Origin: CAZART01 sp964487555
GTDB taxonomy: Bacteria; Bacteroidota; Rhodothermia; Rhodothermales; VXPQ01
Assembly: GCA_964487555.1 (NCBI GenBank)
Contig: CAZART010000015.1
Location: forward strand, 1-62,183
Length of the DNA: 62,183 nt
Reading direction: 5' to 3'
Part shown: piece by piece, positions 48,318-57,609 of the stretch
Position numbering within the stretch: the first letter of the stretch is position 1
Layout: each line of letters starts with the position of its first letter
The notes under the pieces: generated by a model
Databases searched by the model: none
What the model was told of the DNA's origin: nothing
What the model saw: only the letters and a program-made list of their open reading frames with translations
Program-made: the position numbers and the translations under genes

Positions 48318-49493
48318 TCACCGGCCCGCGTATTTTAGCGCGAGCATGGTGATATCGTCCGATTGAGCGCGGCCACCGGAAAAGTGCGTGACCGACCGCA
48401 GCACGTCTCTAACGATTTCGGCTGGAGCTTCATCGTGACAGCCGTCGAGGCATTCGGTGAGTCGTTGTTCGCCGAACTGCTCATTTCGGGCATTCACGGC
48501 TTCCGTCACACCATCCGTGTAGAGGAGTACGGATTCGCCGGGCTGGAGTTGTAAGTTCTTGGAGGTATATGCAAACTCCGGAATCAGGCAGAGCCCCAAC
48601 CCGCCTGTACGCGGTGCTTCCTCGATGGTGCAGTCGCCCCGGAGAACGAACGGCGAGTGGTGCCCGGCGTTGCAGTACTCGACCTCGCCGCTCGCCGTGT
48701 TGAGCACGCCGAAAACGGCCGTCACAAACATCCGCGGCATCGTCTCCGGATGAAGCACCCTGTTCACGTGGGCGAGGCAATCCGCCGGCGGGAGGCCCGG
48801 CAGCGCGGTCGCCCGGATCATTGTCCGGGTGATGGCCATGAACAACGCTGCCCCGATGCCCTTTCCCGAGACGTCACCGAGGACGAACCCGAGGCGGTCG
48901 TCGTCGATCAAGAAAAAATCGTAGAAGTCGCCGCCGACCTCCTGGGCGGGAATCATCATCGCGTAAAGGTCGAAATCTTCGCGATCCGGAAAGGCCGGAA
49001 ACTTGGATGGGAGCGTCGAGAGCTGGATCTGGCTGGCGATTTCGAGCTCTCGATGAAGCACAGACAGCTTCTGCTGCAGCGTCGCGGCCTTACGGAGCTC
49101 TTCAAGTTCCTGATGCGTCTTGTGGATCGTGATCTCCAGGTCATCGAAGTTGATAGGCTTCGTAATAAAGTCGAACGCCCCCCGATTCATCGCCGTGCGG
49201 ATGTTGTCCATGTCGCCGTACGCCGACACGATCACCACTTTCAGCACTCGATCGAGTTCCTGGATCTTTCCGAGCAGAGACAGACCGTCCATGCGCGGCA
49301 TGTTGATATCGGTGAGCACGATATCGATCTCGGATCCGTTTTGCAGGACTTTCAGCGCCTCGAGGCCGTCGCCGGCGAAACTGAAGTCGAGCTCCTCCGA
49401 TCGAATTCGCTTTCGAAACTTCTGACGTATCAGAAGCTCGAGATCCGGCTCGTCATCGACGACTAGAATTTTCACGGGCCTCATATCTGTCAC
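48318..49493 (-). CDS. RsbU-like response regulator with PP2C/SpoIIE phosphatase output
   Basis: The product has 391 residues. A receiver domain (1-125) has D-D-E at its start, phosphoacceptor Asp62 in L-T-D-I-N-M-P and K-P-I. A coiled-coil linker (about 126-160) connects to a SpoIIE/PP2C phosphatase (about 170-388), with D-F-x-D-F (metal Asp), L-G-D-V-S-G-K-G-I-G-A-A-L and D-G-V-T-E-A. Members dephosphorylate STAS-domain antagonists to free an anti-sigma or other regulator. The STAS gene is directly upstream (49520-50046), which supports that pairing. It is the last gene of the signalling run. Confidence 0.9.
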   Translation of the reverse strand: MTDMRPVKILVVDDEPDLELLIRQKFRKRIRSEELDFSFAGDGLEALKVLQNGSEIDIVLTDINMPRMDGLSLLGKIQELDRVLKVVIVSAYGDMDNIRTAMNRGAFDFITKPINFDDLEITIHKTHQELEELRKAATLQQKLSVLHRELEIASQIQLSTLPSKFPAFPDREDFDLYAMMIPAQEVGGDFYDFFLIDDDRLGFVLGDVSGKGIGAALFMAITRTMIRATALPGLPPADCLAHVNRVLHPETMPRMFVTAVFGVLNTASGEVEYCNAGHHSPFVLRGDCTIEEAPRTGGLGLCLIPEFAYTSKNLQLQPGESVLLYTDGVTEAVNARNEQFGEQRLTECLDGCHDEAPAEIVRDVLRSVTHFSGGRAQSDDITMLALKYAGR

Positions 49494-49519
49494 GCGGCAC
49501 TTCTCACGTAAAGGCGTCG

Positions 49520-50046
49520 CTATTCGACGGGGGCCGATTGGGGAGGGTTCGTCCGATAGCTTTCCGCAGCCGCTTTCACGGATTCGAAATCGTCGAATAC
49601 GGGGCCGAGCAGCCGGGTAATCAGGAACAGATTCCTGATGCGCTTCTCCATGTTTGCCAGACGCACGTCGCCGCCGGCCTTGCGCATGCTCGTTAGGCCG
49701 CCGATCAGGGCGCCGATACCGGACGAATCCATGAAATCGGTTTGGCCGAGGTCAACGACAATGTTGGACTTACCGGCTTGTTTCATCTCGTCGAGTTTCT
49801 CTTTGAACTCGGGGCCGTCGACGCTGCNNNNNNNNNNNNNNNNNNNNNNNNNNNNNNNNNNNNNNNNNNNNNNNNNNNNNNNNNNNNNNNNNNNNNNNNN
49901 NNNNNNNNNNNNNNNNNNNNNNNNNNNCCGGCTTGTTTCATCTCGTCGAGTTTCTCTTTGAACTCGGGGCCGTCGACGCTGCCTAGAAACTTCCCCTTGA
50001 TCACGATGACGGTGGCCTGGTATTGATCCTGAACGTGAATGCTCAT
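49520..50046 (-). CDS. STAS-domain anti-sigma factor antagonist (SpoIIAA/RsbV type), interrupted by a scaffold gap
   Basis: The gene is split by 100 Ns at 49828-49927, but the sequence on either side is an exact 55-bp duplicate. Removing the Ns and one copy restores one continuous frame of about 120 residues. It starts M-S-I-H-V-Q-D-Q and has F-L-G-S-V-D-G-P-E-F and the phosphorylation-site motif D-F-M-D-S-S-G-I-G-A-L-I-G-G, with Ser as the target of the anti-sigma kinase. This is a typical STAS antagonist. It lies between the CheY-like regulator and the RsbU-like phosphatase, its probable regulator. Confidence 0.85.
49773..49982. other. Scaffold gap flanked by an exact 55-bp duplication (assembly artefact)
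   Basis: Bases 49773-49827 are repeated exactly at 49928-49982, on either side of 100 Ns. Both copies read CCGGCTTGTTTC at their start. An exact short overlap of two contig ends is typical of contigs that should be merged, where the gap was given an arbitrary length. The true sequence is probably continuous and shorter by 155 bases. Confidence 0.9.
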
Positions 50047-50230
50047 CTTCGACGTCTCGTATTGGTTGTTTCACTGCGAACTCGTGGGGGCCGGCCGACC
50101 TGAGGGCCGCTTTCTTTTAGCAGGATACAGAAAAAAGGACACTTTGCGGAGGTTTTGTCCGATGGGCCGGTCGGAATGCCGCCGGGCTCCCGTCGTATCG
50201 CGTACAGAGGTGCGCGCGTGACAGCACGTC

Positions 50231-50611
50231 TTACGTCGACGGCGCAAGTGAGCGGATCCGCTGCTTCAGCTCGTCGAAATCCACAGGCTTCGTGAGGTAG
50301 CCGTCGCTGCCGTAATCCGATGCCCGCTTCCGGTAGTCGTCGCTACCGTACGCCGTCATCATACAGACCGGAATCGGGGGTGGAGTCGACTTGATGCGTC
50401 GAAGCAGCTCCAGACCATTCATTCCGGGCATGTTGATGTCACTCAGAACCAGGACGAGATCGGCGCGTCCTCCGTCGTTCAGCATGTCGAGCGCTTCTTC
50501 GCCGGAGAAAGCGAAGTCAAGGTCGATTTCTCCACGGCGAATTTCTTTTCTGAACTTCTGCCGGAAGAGAAATTCGACGTCTCGTTCGTCGTCAACTACG
50601 AGTACTTTCAT
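50231..50611 (-). CDS. CheY-like single-domain response regulator
   Basis: The product has 126 residues: one receiver domain with D-D-E-R, phosphoacceptor Asp58 in L-S-D-I-N-M-P, a Thr in M-M-T-A-Y-G-S, and K-P-V. No output domain is present. Its first 70 residues are close to those of the RsbU-like receiver in this island, including F-R-Q-K-F-R-K-E-I-R-R. It can accept phosphate from the neighbouring kinases and pass it on or act by protein contact. The giant propeller kinase lies directly upstream on the same strand. Confidence 0.92.
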   Translation of the reverse strand: MKVLVVDDERDVEFLFRQKFRKEIRRGEIDLDFAFSGEEALDMLNDGGRADLVLVLSDINMPGMNGLELLRRIKSTPPPIPVCMMTAYGSDDYRKRASDYGSDGYLTKPVDFDELKQRIRSLAPST

Positions 50612-50723
50612 ATTAACGTGAGGCTAGGGGGTGGTTAGATTGGTAAACAGAACGTCGTGAAGGCCGGCGCGAGGACGAGCCGGCAGAGGAAAACGACGGC
50701 AACGGGATTGAGATAGAATTCGT

Positions 50724-53700
50724 TCATGCTGTCGGTTCAGCGGGCAGCGTGATCGTGAATGTCGTGCCCTCCCCGTCGGCACTCGACACGTCGAGTGCGC
50801 CGCCGTGGGCCTGCGTGATGATCTCATAGCTCATCGACAAGCCCAGACCCGTGCCTTCCCCAGTGGGCTTCGTCGTGTAGAACGGCTCGAAGATGCGCTG
50901 CCGCACGTGCTCGGGAATCCCAGGACCGTTGTCCACAATCCGAATCTCGATACGGTCGTCTCGCCGGGCAGTCGCGACTTCGACGGTCGGGGCAAACTGC
51001 CCATTTGTATGTTGCCGTTTGTCGTGAACGGCGTAGAATGCATTGTTAAGGAGATTGATGAAGACGCGGCCCATCTCCTGCGGGATGATCGGCACGAGGC
51101 CGATATCCTCACCGAAGCGGCGCTCGAGCGTGACGTTGAAATCAATTTTTTGGGCGCGCATGCCGTGATACGCCAGGCTGACGTATTCGTCGAGAAGGGC
51201 GTTGATGTCGACAGCCTCACGCTCCCCGCCTTTCCCACGCGAGTGCTGGAGCATGCTCTTCACGATACCGTCCGCACGCCTGCCATGCTCGTTGATCTTG
51301 TCGGCATTCAGCCTCAGATCCGAAAGGATGGCTTCGATTTCCTCGGCATCCGGGCCCAACTTCTCGCGATGGTGCGCAAGCGTTACCTCCAGTTCGTCGG
51401 CAAGCTCGGCCGACAGTGCGGCAAAGTTATTGATGAAGTTGAGTGGATTCTTGATTTCGTGGGCGATGCCCGCCGTCAGCTGTCCAAGGGAGGCCATCTT
51501 TTCGGACTGAACGAGCTGGGCCTGCGTGGATCGGAGGTTTTGGATCGACCGCTGAAGGTTGTCGAGGAGGCGCGTTTTCCCGAACGCCGACTGGAGGTGC
51601 TCACGGAGCGATATCAACAGGTCGACGTCCCGCTGGTCGAACGCGTCACGGTTGTGCATGTTATCGAAGACGATGTAGCCGTCGGTCCGATCACTGCCGG
51701 GGATGCGCATGACGAGCAAGGCCGCCGGTGCTTCGAGCTCCTGGAGCGTCTCGTTACCGGGTCGTGTGGCGAGGTCCCTCTCGAGGAAAATGTCGGAGGC
51801 CACCTCTTCGGCATGCTGTACGTATCGCTCATGAGCTTCTTCATCGGTAATACGGATGGGCGCCGTCTGCTCGCGGCTCCATCCGATGGATGCTTTTACG
51901 ACGAACGCGTCCTCCATTTCGTCATAGACGAGCGCCGTGGCTTTCTCCACGCCCGGAATGATGCGCGTCTGCTCGAGCACGGAGCCGAGCAGCGACTCGA
52001 GACCGGTTTCCCGGTTGATGGCCTGCACGATAGCATGGCTCTTTTCGAGCTGATCATTCTTGCTGCGAATTTCCGTCGTACGTTCCGCCACCTGCGATTC
52101 GAGAAGGCGGTTTCGTTCGCGCATGTGCCGAACGCGTGCCTGGTAGAACGTAACGGCCATCCCCAGGACGGCTACGACGGCGAGGATCTTGAACCACCAC
52201 GTATCCCAGAACGGCGGCGCAATGATGAGGGCCATCGAGGCGCCTTGCTCCGTCCACACGCCGTCGCTGTTGGCGGCGCGGACGCGAAAGGTGTAACGGC
52301 CGGGGTCGAGATTGGTGTACGTGGCCTCACGCCGGACGCCGGCCGCCACCCAATCGTCGTCAAACCCGTCCAGCTTGTACGCGTACTGGTTCTTCTCCGG
52401 ATTCAGATAATGGAGGCCGACGAAGCCGAACGTAAGCGTCTTCTGATAATGCGACATGCGAATTTCAGTGGTTTCGCTAAGCGGCCGCGTCAGAACCGAC
52501 GCCGGACCGGGGATGACGGACTTGTTGAAGAGTCGAAAGTCGGTGAGCAGCACGCTTGGCGGTACCTGGTTGGGGCGCAAATCTCGCGGTGAAAAGGCCG
52601 TTACCCCGTTGATGCCGCCAAAAATGAGTTGACCGGCGGCACTTCGGAAGTAAGCATTGCTGTTGAACTCGCGAGATTGCAGCCCGTCATCCTCGTCGAA
52701 GTTGCGAAACCCTTCCGTGTCGGTATCGAAGCGAGAGAGACCGTTGTTTGTGCTGAGCCACAGCCTGCCGTCGTCGTCTTCGAGAATACCGTAGATCATG
52801 TTGTTCGGAAGGCCGTCACGTTCCAGGTAGTGTGTGAACGAACCGTCACGGGTATCGAACCGATTCAGCCCTCCCGCGGGCGTGCCTAGCCACAACACGC
52901 CCGGCTCGGATGCGCGCTCGTGCATCGAGATGATTCGTGAATCACTTAGCGAATTCGGGTTGCCGGGATCGTGTTCGAAACGCGTGAACGTCCCTTTCAC
53001 ACGATCAAGCAGGTTTAACGCTTCCCCGCCTGGTCCCGTGGTCCTTGCCCAGACGCGGTCGAGCAAGTCCACGTACACGGTCCCAATGAAGTTGCCCTGG
53101 AGACCCGTGGAATCGTCTTTCGAGAGCTCATAACGGGCCACCTTGCCCGTCCGTTTGTCAATGCGACTGAGCCCCCCCGCTCCTCCGACCCATACATACC
53201 CCTGCCGATCTTCCGCCATCCCGTACCGAGATATCAGATTGCCGGCGATCGTTTCCGGATCATCGGGGTCGTGGAGGAAACGCTCGAAGACCCCGGGTTG
53301 CCGCGGATCCATGCGATTGACTCCGCCTCGGTGGGTCCCCAGCCAGAGCATCCCTTCCGAATCTTCCAAAATGGCGTGGATGTCCGCATCCGATAGACTG
53401 CGGTCGTTCCCGTTCTGCGGCGTGAGGCGCTGAAATGTCTCGGTACGGCGGTCGAACAGATTCAACCCGCCATCTCGCGTACCTATCCACAGACGTCCGG
53501 AGCGGTCCTCGTGAATGGCATAGACGCGTCCGCCGCCGAGGCTGCGCGAATCGCTTGGGTCGTGGACGAACTGCGTGACCTCGCCCGTTCGCTGGTCGAT
53601 TCGGTTGAGACGATCCGACGTCCACGCGGCGTCTTCCTGCAGCGTCACCCAGATCACGTGCGGCTCGGATGGCGCGACGTAGATGCCCCACACATTTTCC

Positions 53701-54851
53701 GAGTAGAGGCTCGTCGGATCTCCGGGACGATGCTTGTAATTCTGAAAACCGCCGGTTGACGGATCGAACCTGTCGAGTCCGGACCCGGACTGCGAACCCA
53801 CCCAGATGATACCCGAGCGATCGGTATGCAGCGCGAAGAGGGCGTCGCTTCCGATAGAGTTCGGATCGCGCGAATCGTGCCGAAACTCGTCAAATTCGCC
53901 GCTGCGCGAATCAAACCGAACCAGGCCGCTTGTCTCTGTCGTCACCCAGAGAACACCGCGAATGTGGGGATCCGCGACGACGTCAAGCATTTTGGCGACT
54001 TCGCCGTCATCGTGAACGAAGATCTCTGTTTCGTCGGTGTTCAGATCGAACCTGAGAAGCCCCGAGCCCGTCGCTGCCCATAGTTCATTCGTCTCCGGCA
54101 CCTCGATGATGTTCACGACCATGTGCGGGGGAATCCGCGCCCCACCCTCCGCCTCCGGATCATAGAAAAACCGCTCGAACGTCCCCGTTTCAGGATAGAA
54201 CCGATTGAGGCCGTTTCCAGTGCCGACCCACAGCGTGCCCGACTCGTCCTCAAAGACGTCGGCGACCCATTCGAATGAAAGCGAGGTCGAATCTTCCGGG
54301 TCGCTTACATACCGCGTTACTGCTCCCGATTTGGGATCGAGACGGTTGAGTCCTGTCGGGGTGCCCGCCCACACGATGCCGTCGCGATCCACGTGGACGT
54401 CGAATACGAAATCGTGCGACAGCGTCGTCGAGTCCTCCGGATTTGCCCGGTAGGTCTGCACTTTGCCGGTCACCGGATCGAGCCGGCTGACGCCGCCGTT
54501 GTTCATCCCCGTCCAGATGGCGCCGTCCGGCGCCTCGGCGATGCTCCAGATAAAGTTGACCGCATAGGACGCCGTGTCGAAGGGCTGACGTTTGTAGACT
54601 TCGAATTCGTGCCCGTCGTAGCGGTTCAGCCCGTCCTGCGTGGCGAACCACATGAAACCGCGGCTGTCCTGCATGATGTCGTAGACGCTGCTTTGCGACA
54701 GCCCATCCTCAATCGTCAGATGCTCGAACTGGATGGAGCTCTTCAGATGGGTTGGAGACGGCAGCATATCCAGTTCGGACAGCTGCTGAGCGTGCGACGA
54801 GACGGCAAGGAACGCGAGCCAGACGAAAACGGCAACCTGGCGAAAGCGCAT
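50724..54851 (-). CDS. Giant sensor histidine kinase with two-component propeller and Y_Y_Y domain
   Basis: The product has 1375 residues. A signal peptide (1-21) precedes a long periplasmic sensor made of ligand-binding beta-propeller repeats, with the recurring G-x-x-W-x-G-T-x-x-G-L-N-R-x-D and Y-x-x-D-P-x-D-x-x-S-L motifs through about 770. A Y_Y_Y domain follows (Y-A-Y-K-L-D-G-F-D-D-D-W, then Y-T-F-R-V-R-A-A-N-S-D-G). One transmembrane helix lies near 885-905. A GAF-like domain, then HisKA with His1131 (H-E-I-K-N-P-L-N-F) and a HATPase with N-N-A-F-Y-A-V and G-T-G-L-G-L-S, complete it. Unlike hybrid HTCS proteins it lacks a receiver or AraC domain, so it must use separate response regulators. 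Confidence 0.93.
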   Translation of the reverse strand: MRFRQVAVFVWLAFLAVSSHAQQLSELDMLPSPTHLKSSIQFEHLTIEDGLSQSSVYDIMQDSRGFMWFATQDGLNRYDGHEFEVYKRQPFDTASYAVNFIWSIAEAPDGAIWTGMNNGGVSRLDPVTGKVQTYRANPEDSTTLSHDFVFDVHVDRDGIVWAGTPTGLNRLDPKSGAVTRYVSDPEDSTSLSFEWVADVFEDESGTLWVGTGNGLNRFYPETGTFERFFYDPEAEGGARIPPHMVVNIIEVPETNELWAATGSGLLRFDLNTDETEIFVHDDGEVAKMLDVVADPHIRGVLWVTTETSGLVRFDSRSGEFDEFRHDSRDPNSIGSDALFALHTDRSGIIWVGSQSGSGLDRFDPSTGGFQNYKHRPGDPTSLYSENVWGIYVAPSEPHVIWVTLQEDAAWTSDRLNRIDQRTGEVTQFVHDPSDSRSLGGGRVYAIHEDRSGRLWIGTRDGGLNLFDRRTETFQRLTPQNGNDRSLSDADIHAILEDSEGMLWLGTHRGGVNRMDPRQPGVFERFLHDPDDPETIAGNLISRYGMAEDRQGYVWVGGAGGLSRIDKRTGKVARYELSKDDSTGLQGNFIGTVYVDLLDRVWARTTGPGGEALNLLDRVKGTFTRFEHDPGNPNSLSDSRIISMHERASEPGVLWLGTPAGGLNRFDTRDGSFTHYLERDGLPNNMIYGILEDDDGRLWLSTNNGLSRFDTDTEGFRNFDEDDGLQSREFNSNAYFRSAAGQLIFGGINGVTAFSPRDLRPNQVPPSVLLTDFRLFNKSVIPGPASVLTRPLSETTEIRMSHYQKTLTFGFVGLHYLNPEKNQYAYKLDGFDDDWVAAGVRREATYTNLDPGRYTFRVRAANSDGVWTEQGASMALIIAPPFWDTWWFKILAVVAVLGMAVTFYQARVRHMRERNRLLESQVAERTTEIRSKNDQLEKSHAIVQAINRETGLESLLGSVLEQTRIIPGVEKATALVYDEMEDAFVVKASIGWSREQTAPIRITDEEAHERYVQHAEEVASDIFLERDLATRPGNETLQELEAPAALLVMRIPGSDRTDGYIVFDNMHNRDAFDQRDVDLLISLREHLQSAFGKTRLLDNLQRSIQNLRSTQAQLVQSEKMASLGQLTAGIAHEIKNPLNFINNFAALSAELADELEVTLAHHREKLGPDAEEIEAILSDLRLNADKINEHGRRADGIVKSMLQHSRGKGGEREAVDINALLDEYVSLAYHGMRAQKIDFNVTLERRFGEDIGLVPIIPQEMGRVFINLLNNAFYAVHDKRQHTNGQFAPTVEVATARRDDRIEIRIVDNGPGIPEHVRQRIFEPFYTTKPTGEGTGLGLSMSYEIITQAHGGALDVSSADGEGTTFTITLPAEPTA

Positions 54852-54864
54852 GGAAACGTGGCGT

Positions 54865-54964
54865 NNNNNNNNNNNNNNNNNNNNNNNNNNNNNNNNNNNN
54901 NNNNNNNNNNNNNNNNNNNNNNNNNNNNNNNNNNNNNNNNNNNNNNNNNNNNNNNNNNNNNNNN
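54865..54964. other. Scaffold gap (100 Ns)
   Basis: The run of 100 Ns lies between the propeller kinase start and the HK-RR-HK kinase. Here the flanks share no long overlap, so real sequence is missing. It removes the C-terminus of the HK-RR-HK kinase and the spacer or promoter before the propeller kinase. Confidence 0.97.
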
Positions 54965-57606
54965 GCGTGCAGCTGTGTCACGATTTCGTAGCTCAAAGAC
55001 AATCCCAGTCCCGTTCCCGAGCCGGCCGGCTTCGTGGTAAAGAAAGGCTCGAAAATACGCCTCCGAACGGCGTCCGGCATTCCGGTGCCGTTGTCGCGGA
55101 TGCGTATTTCCACCGCTTTCTCGTCGCGCTTCGTGCGGACGCTTATCCGCGGCGTATACGATTCGCCGTTGCGGCGGGCTTTTTCTTCAACCGCGTAGAA
55201 GGCATTGTTCAAGAGATTGATGAACACGCGGCCAAGGTCTTCGGGGAATAGTTCGATCTCTTTCACCGCGGGATCGTATTCCCGTTCGATTGCGACGAGC
55301 GATTCCGGCATCTGAGCCCTCATGCCGTGATACGAGAGATTTACGTATTCCTCAACCAGGTCGTTGAGCGGCATGCTGCGGCGTTCCGACGGCCCGCCGC
55401 GAGAGTGTTCGAGCATCGAGCGCACGATGCCGTCGATCCGCTGTCCGTGGCCCTCGATCTTTCGTACGTTCATCGACAGGTCGTTTAGTAGTTCTTCGGT
55501 CTCACGACCGCCTATCATCTCCTGGATATCTTTGACGAGATCGACGGAAAGCACGGCGAAGTTGTTGATGAAGTTCAGAGGGTTTCTGATTTCGTGCGCA
55601 ATTCCCGCCGTCAGGCGCCCCAGAGAGGCCATTTTTTCGGCCTGGATGAGCTGCGCCTGTGTAGCCTCGAGCTCGGATAGCGCTCGCTGGAGATCGTCTC
55701 TTTGCCGGCGCAATTCCGTGGTCAGACTGCGGAGCTGCCTGGCCTGCTCGCGAATTTTCAGCTGATTGCGGATGCGTGCGAGCAGTTCGCCCTCGTTAAA
55801 CGGCTTCGTCAGATAGTCATCTGCTCCCGATTCGAGGCTCTCAACACGCGCGTCCGTCCCTGCCCGCGCCGTCAAGAAGATCACGGGAAGATGCTTGAGC
55901 TCGTCATCCGATCGAATCGCGGCCAGGAGATCCCTTCCGCTCATATTGGGCATCATCTGGTCTGCCAGGATGAGATCTGGTCGCCGCTTTCGAATCTGCT
56001 CGAGACCGGTGCGCCCGTCAGGTGCCAGAAAAACGTTGTATCGTGGAAGGAGAAGGTCCCGTACATAGCGGCGCAGATCGGGATTGTCCTCCGCATACAA
56101 GATGGTCGGACGGTCATGGTCGATGCGTTGGTCGGCTTCCTGGTTCAACCGATCCACGCCTTCGACGTCGGTGGCACCTTCGGCCACGAACTGGGGCACT
56201 ACGAAGCTCTGTGGATCGTCATCCTGATCGTCTTCGAAATCTACGATGCTGGCGGGCGAGAGGTGCGCGGTTCCGACGGGGAGCGTGACATGGAACGTGG
56301 TACCTTCGCCGTACCGGCTGAAAACGGAGATGGCGCCTCCATGAAGATCCACAATCTCTTTGGCGAGGGCTAAGCCGATGCCGGTTCCGGCGTATTCACG
56401 GGCGGCACTGCCGTCCGCCTGGCGGAATCGATCGAAAACATGGGGCAGCTGGTCATCCATGATCCCGATACCCGTATCCGTGACGCTCAGACGCACAAGG
56501 TCCGGCTCCCGGGCAGTCGTGACCGTGATACCTCCTTCTCGTGTGAACTTCAGCGCATTCGAGAGGAGATTCGACACCACCTTGTCGAACTTCTCCCGGT
56601 CGAGGTAGACGTCGGCGTCGGCTATGTCGGGATCCGTATCGATAGCTAACGTCAGCCCGCGCGCTTCGGCATGGGGACGAAAATCATTCAGACGTGTCTC
56701 AATGAATTCATTCAGATTCCGAGCGGGCGACGCCTTTAGTTGGAAACCGCCGGCCTCAAGGCGAGCCAAATCGAGGATCTGGTTGATCAGTCCGAGGAGT
56801 CGCTCCTGATTACGGCGGATCACTTCTAGTTGATCGAGAACAGCCGCCGGCACCTCGCCGTGCCGGCCTTTTAGGATCTGATTGAGCGGGCCCAGCGTGA
56901 GGGCAATCGGCGTCCTGAACTCATGCGAAATGTTCGCGAAAAACTCCGTCTTCAGTCTATCCATCTCCTCGAGCACCGCCACGCGCATGTTACGAACCGA
57001 CGTCGAGATGAGGCCGGCGATGGCCTGGAGTGTGTCAACATCTCCCTCGTCCAACGGTGGAAATATCGGCTTCGCTTCTTTAAGCCGTCCCGTTAGCAAC
57101 AGTCCTATGAGACTGCCCTCACCCGATATGGGTATGCATATAAAGAAGGGCAACTCGAATACGGCGCGAAGCTTCGCGATGAGCTCCGTCGGTTCGGCCG
57201 CCTGGTTGACGAGGAGACGATCTGAGCCGTCAGAGAACGTCTCGGGAACGTCGACTGCGCAGGACCGGAAGTTTTCGACCTGCTCGCTCTTGAAACCGAC
57301 CCAGTAGCGAGGTTCATACGTGTTGACACGTTCGCCCGGCACGAGCAGGACGGTCTTATCCATCCCGAGCTTTGCATTTATCGCGGTAATGCATATCTCG
57401 AAAATGGATGATATCTGCTTATGGCCGCCGATAGACTGCTGCAGCTCGGACAGAAGCGCAAATCCCTGGCGCTTCTGTTTGATCTCATGTCGGAGACCGG
57501 AGATCGTATAATCCAGTCGTAGATTTTCTCCGGCGAGCTCGTCTACGCGTCGGCGGTAGTAGTCGAGCTCCTGCCTATGGTTTTCCATGTCCGCTGTCCG
57601 GCTCAT
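54965..57606 (-). CDS. HK-receiver-HK sensor kinase (C-terminus lost in scaffold gap)
   Basis: The visible part has about 880 residues. An N-terminal coiled-coil (about 10-50) and a GAF-like domain (about 55-205) precede a first kinase core: His228 in S-H-E-F-R-T-P, N-box N-L-L-S-N-A-L-K-F and G-T-G-I-G-L-A-L. A receiver domain follows with phosphoacceptor Asp549 in A-D-Q-M-M-P and K-P-F. A coiled-coil linker then leads to a second kinase core, His671 in A-H-E-I-R-N-P-L-N-F, whose ATPase domain reaches G-T-G-L-G-L-S-L-S-Y-E before the gap. The protein has no membrane segments. The real stop lies inside the gap; a frame continuing through the Ns is spurious. Its start lies three bases after the FIST gene. 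Confidence 0.9.
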
Positions 57607-57609
57607 GGC

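Noticed and set aside
50805..52592. 595-codon plus-strand open frame
   Set aside because: Antisense to the propeller kinase and without any recognisable motif; the minus strand encodes clear HATPase, HisKA and GAF domains.
54709..54964. Continuation of the HK-RR-HK frame through the Ns into the propeller kinase gene
   Set aside because: The frame only appears open because N codons are not stops. The residues beyond the gap do not match a HATPase end and are antisense-frame sequence of the next gene.
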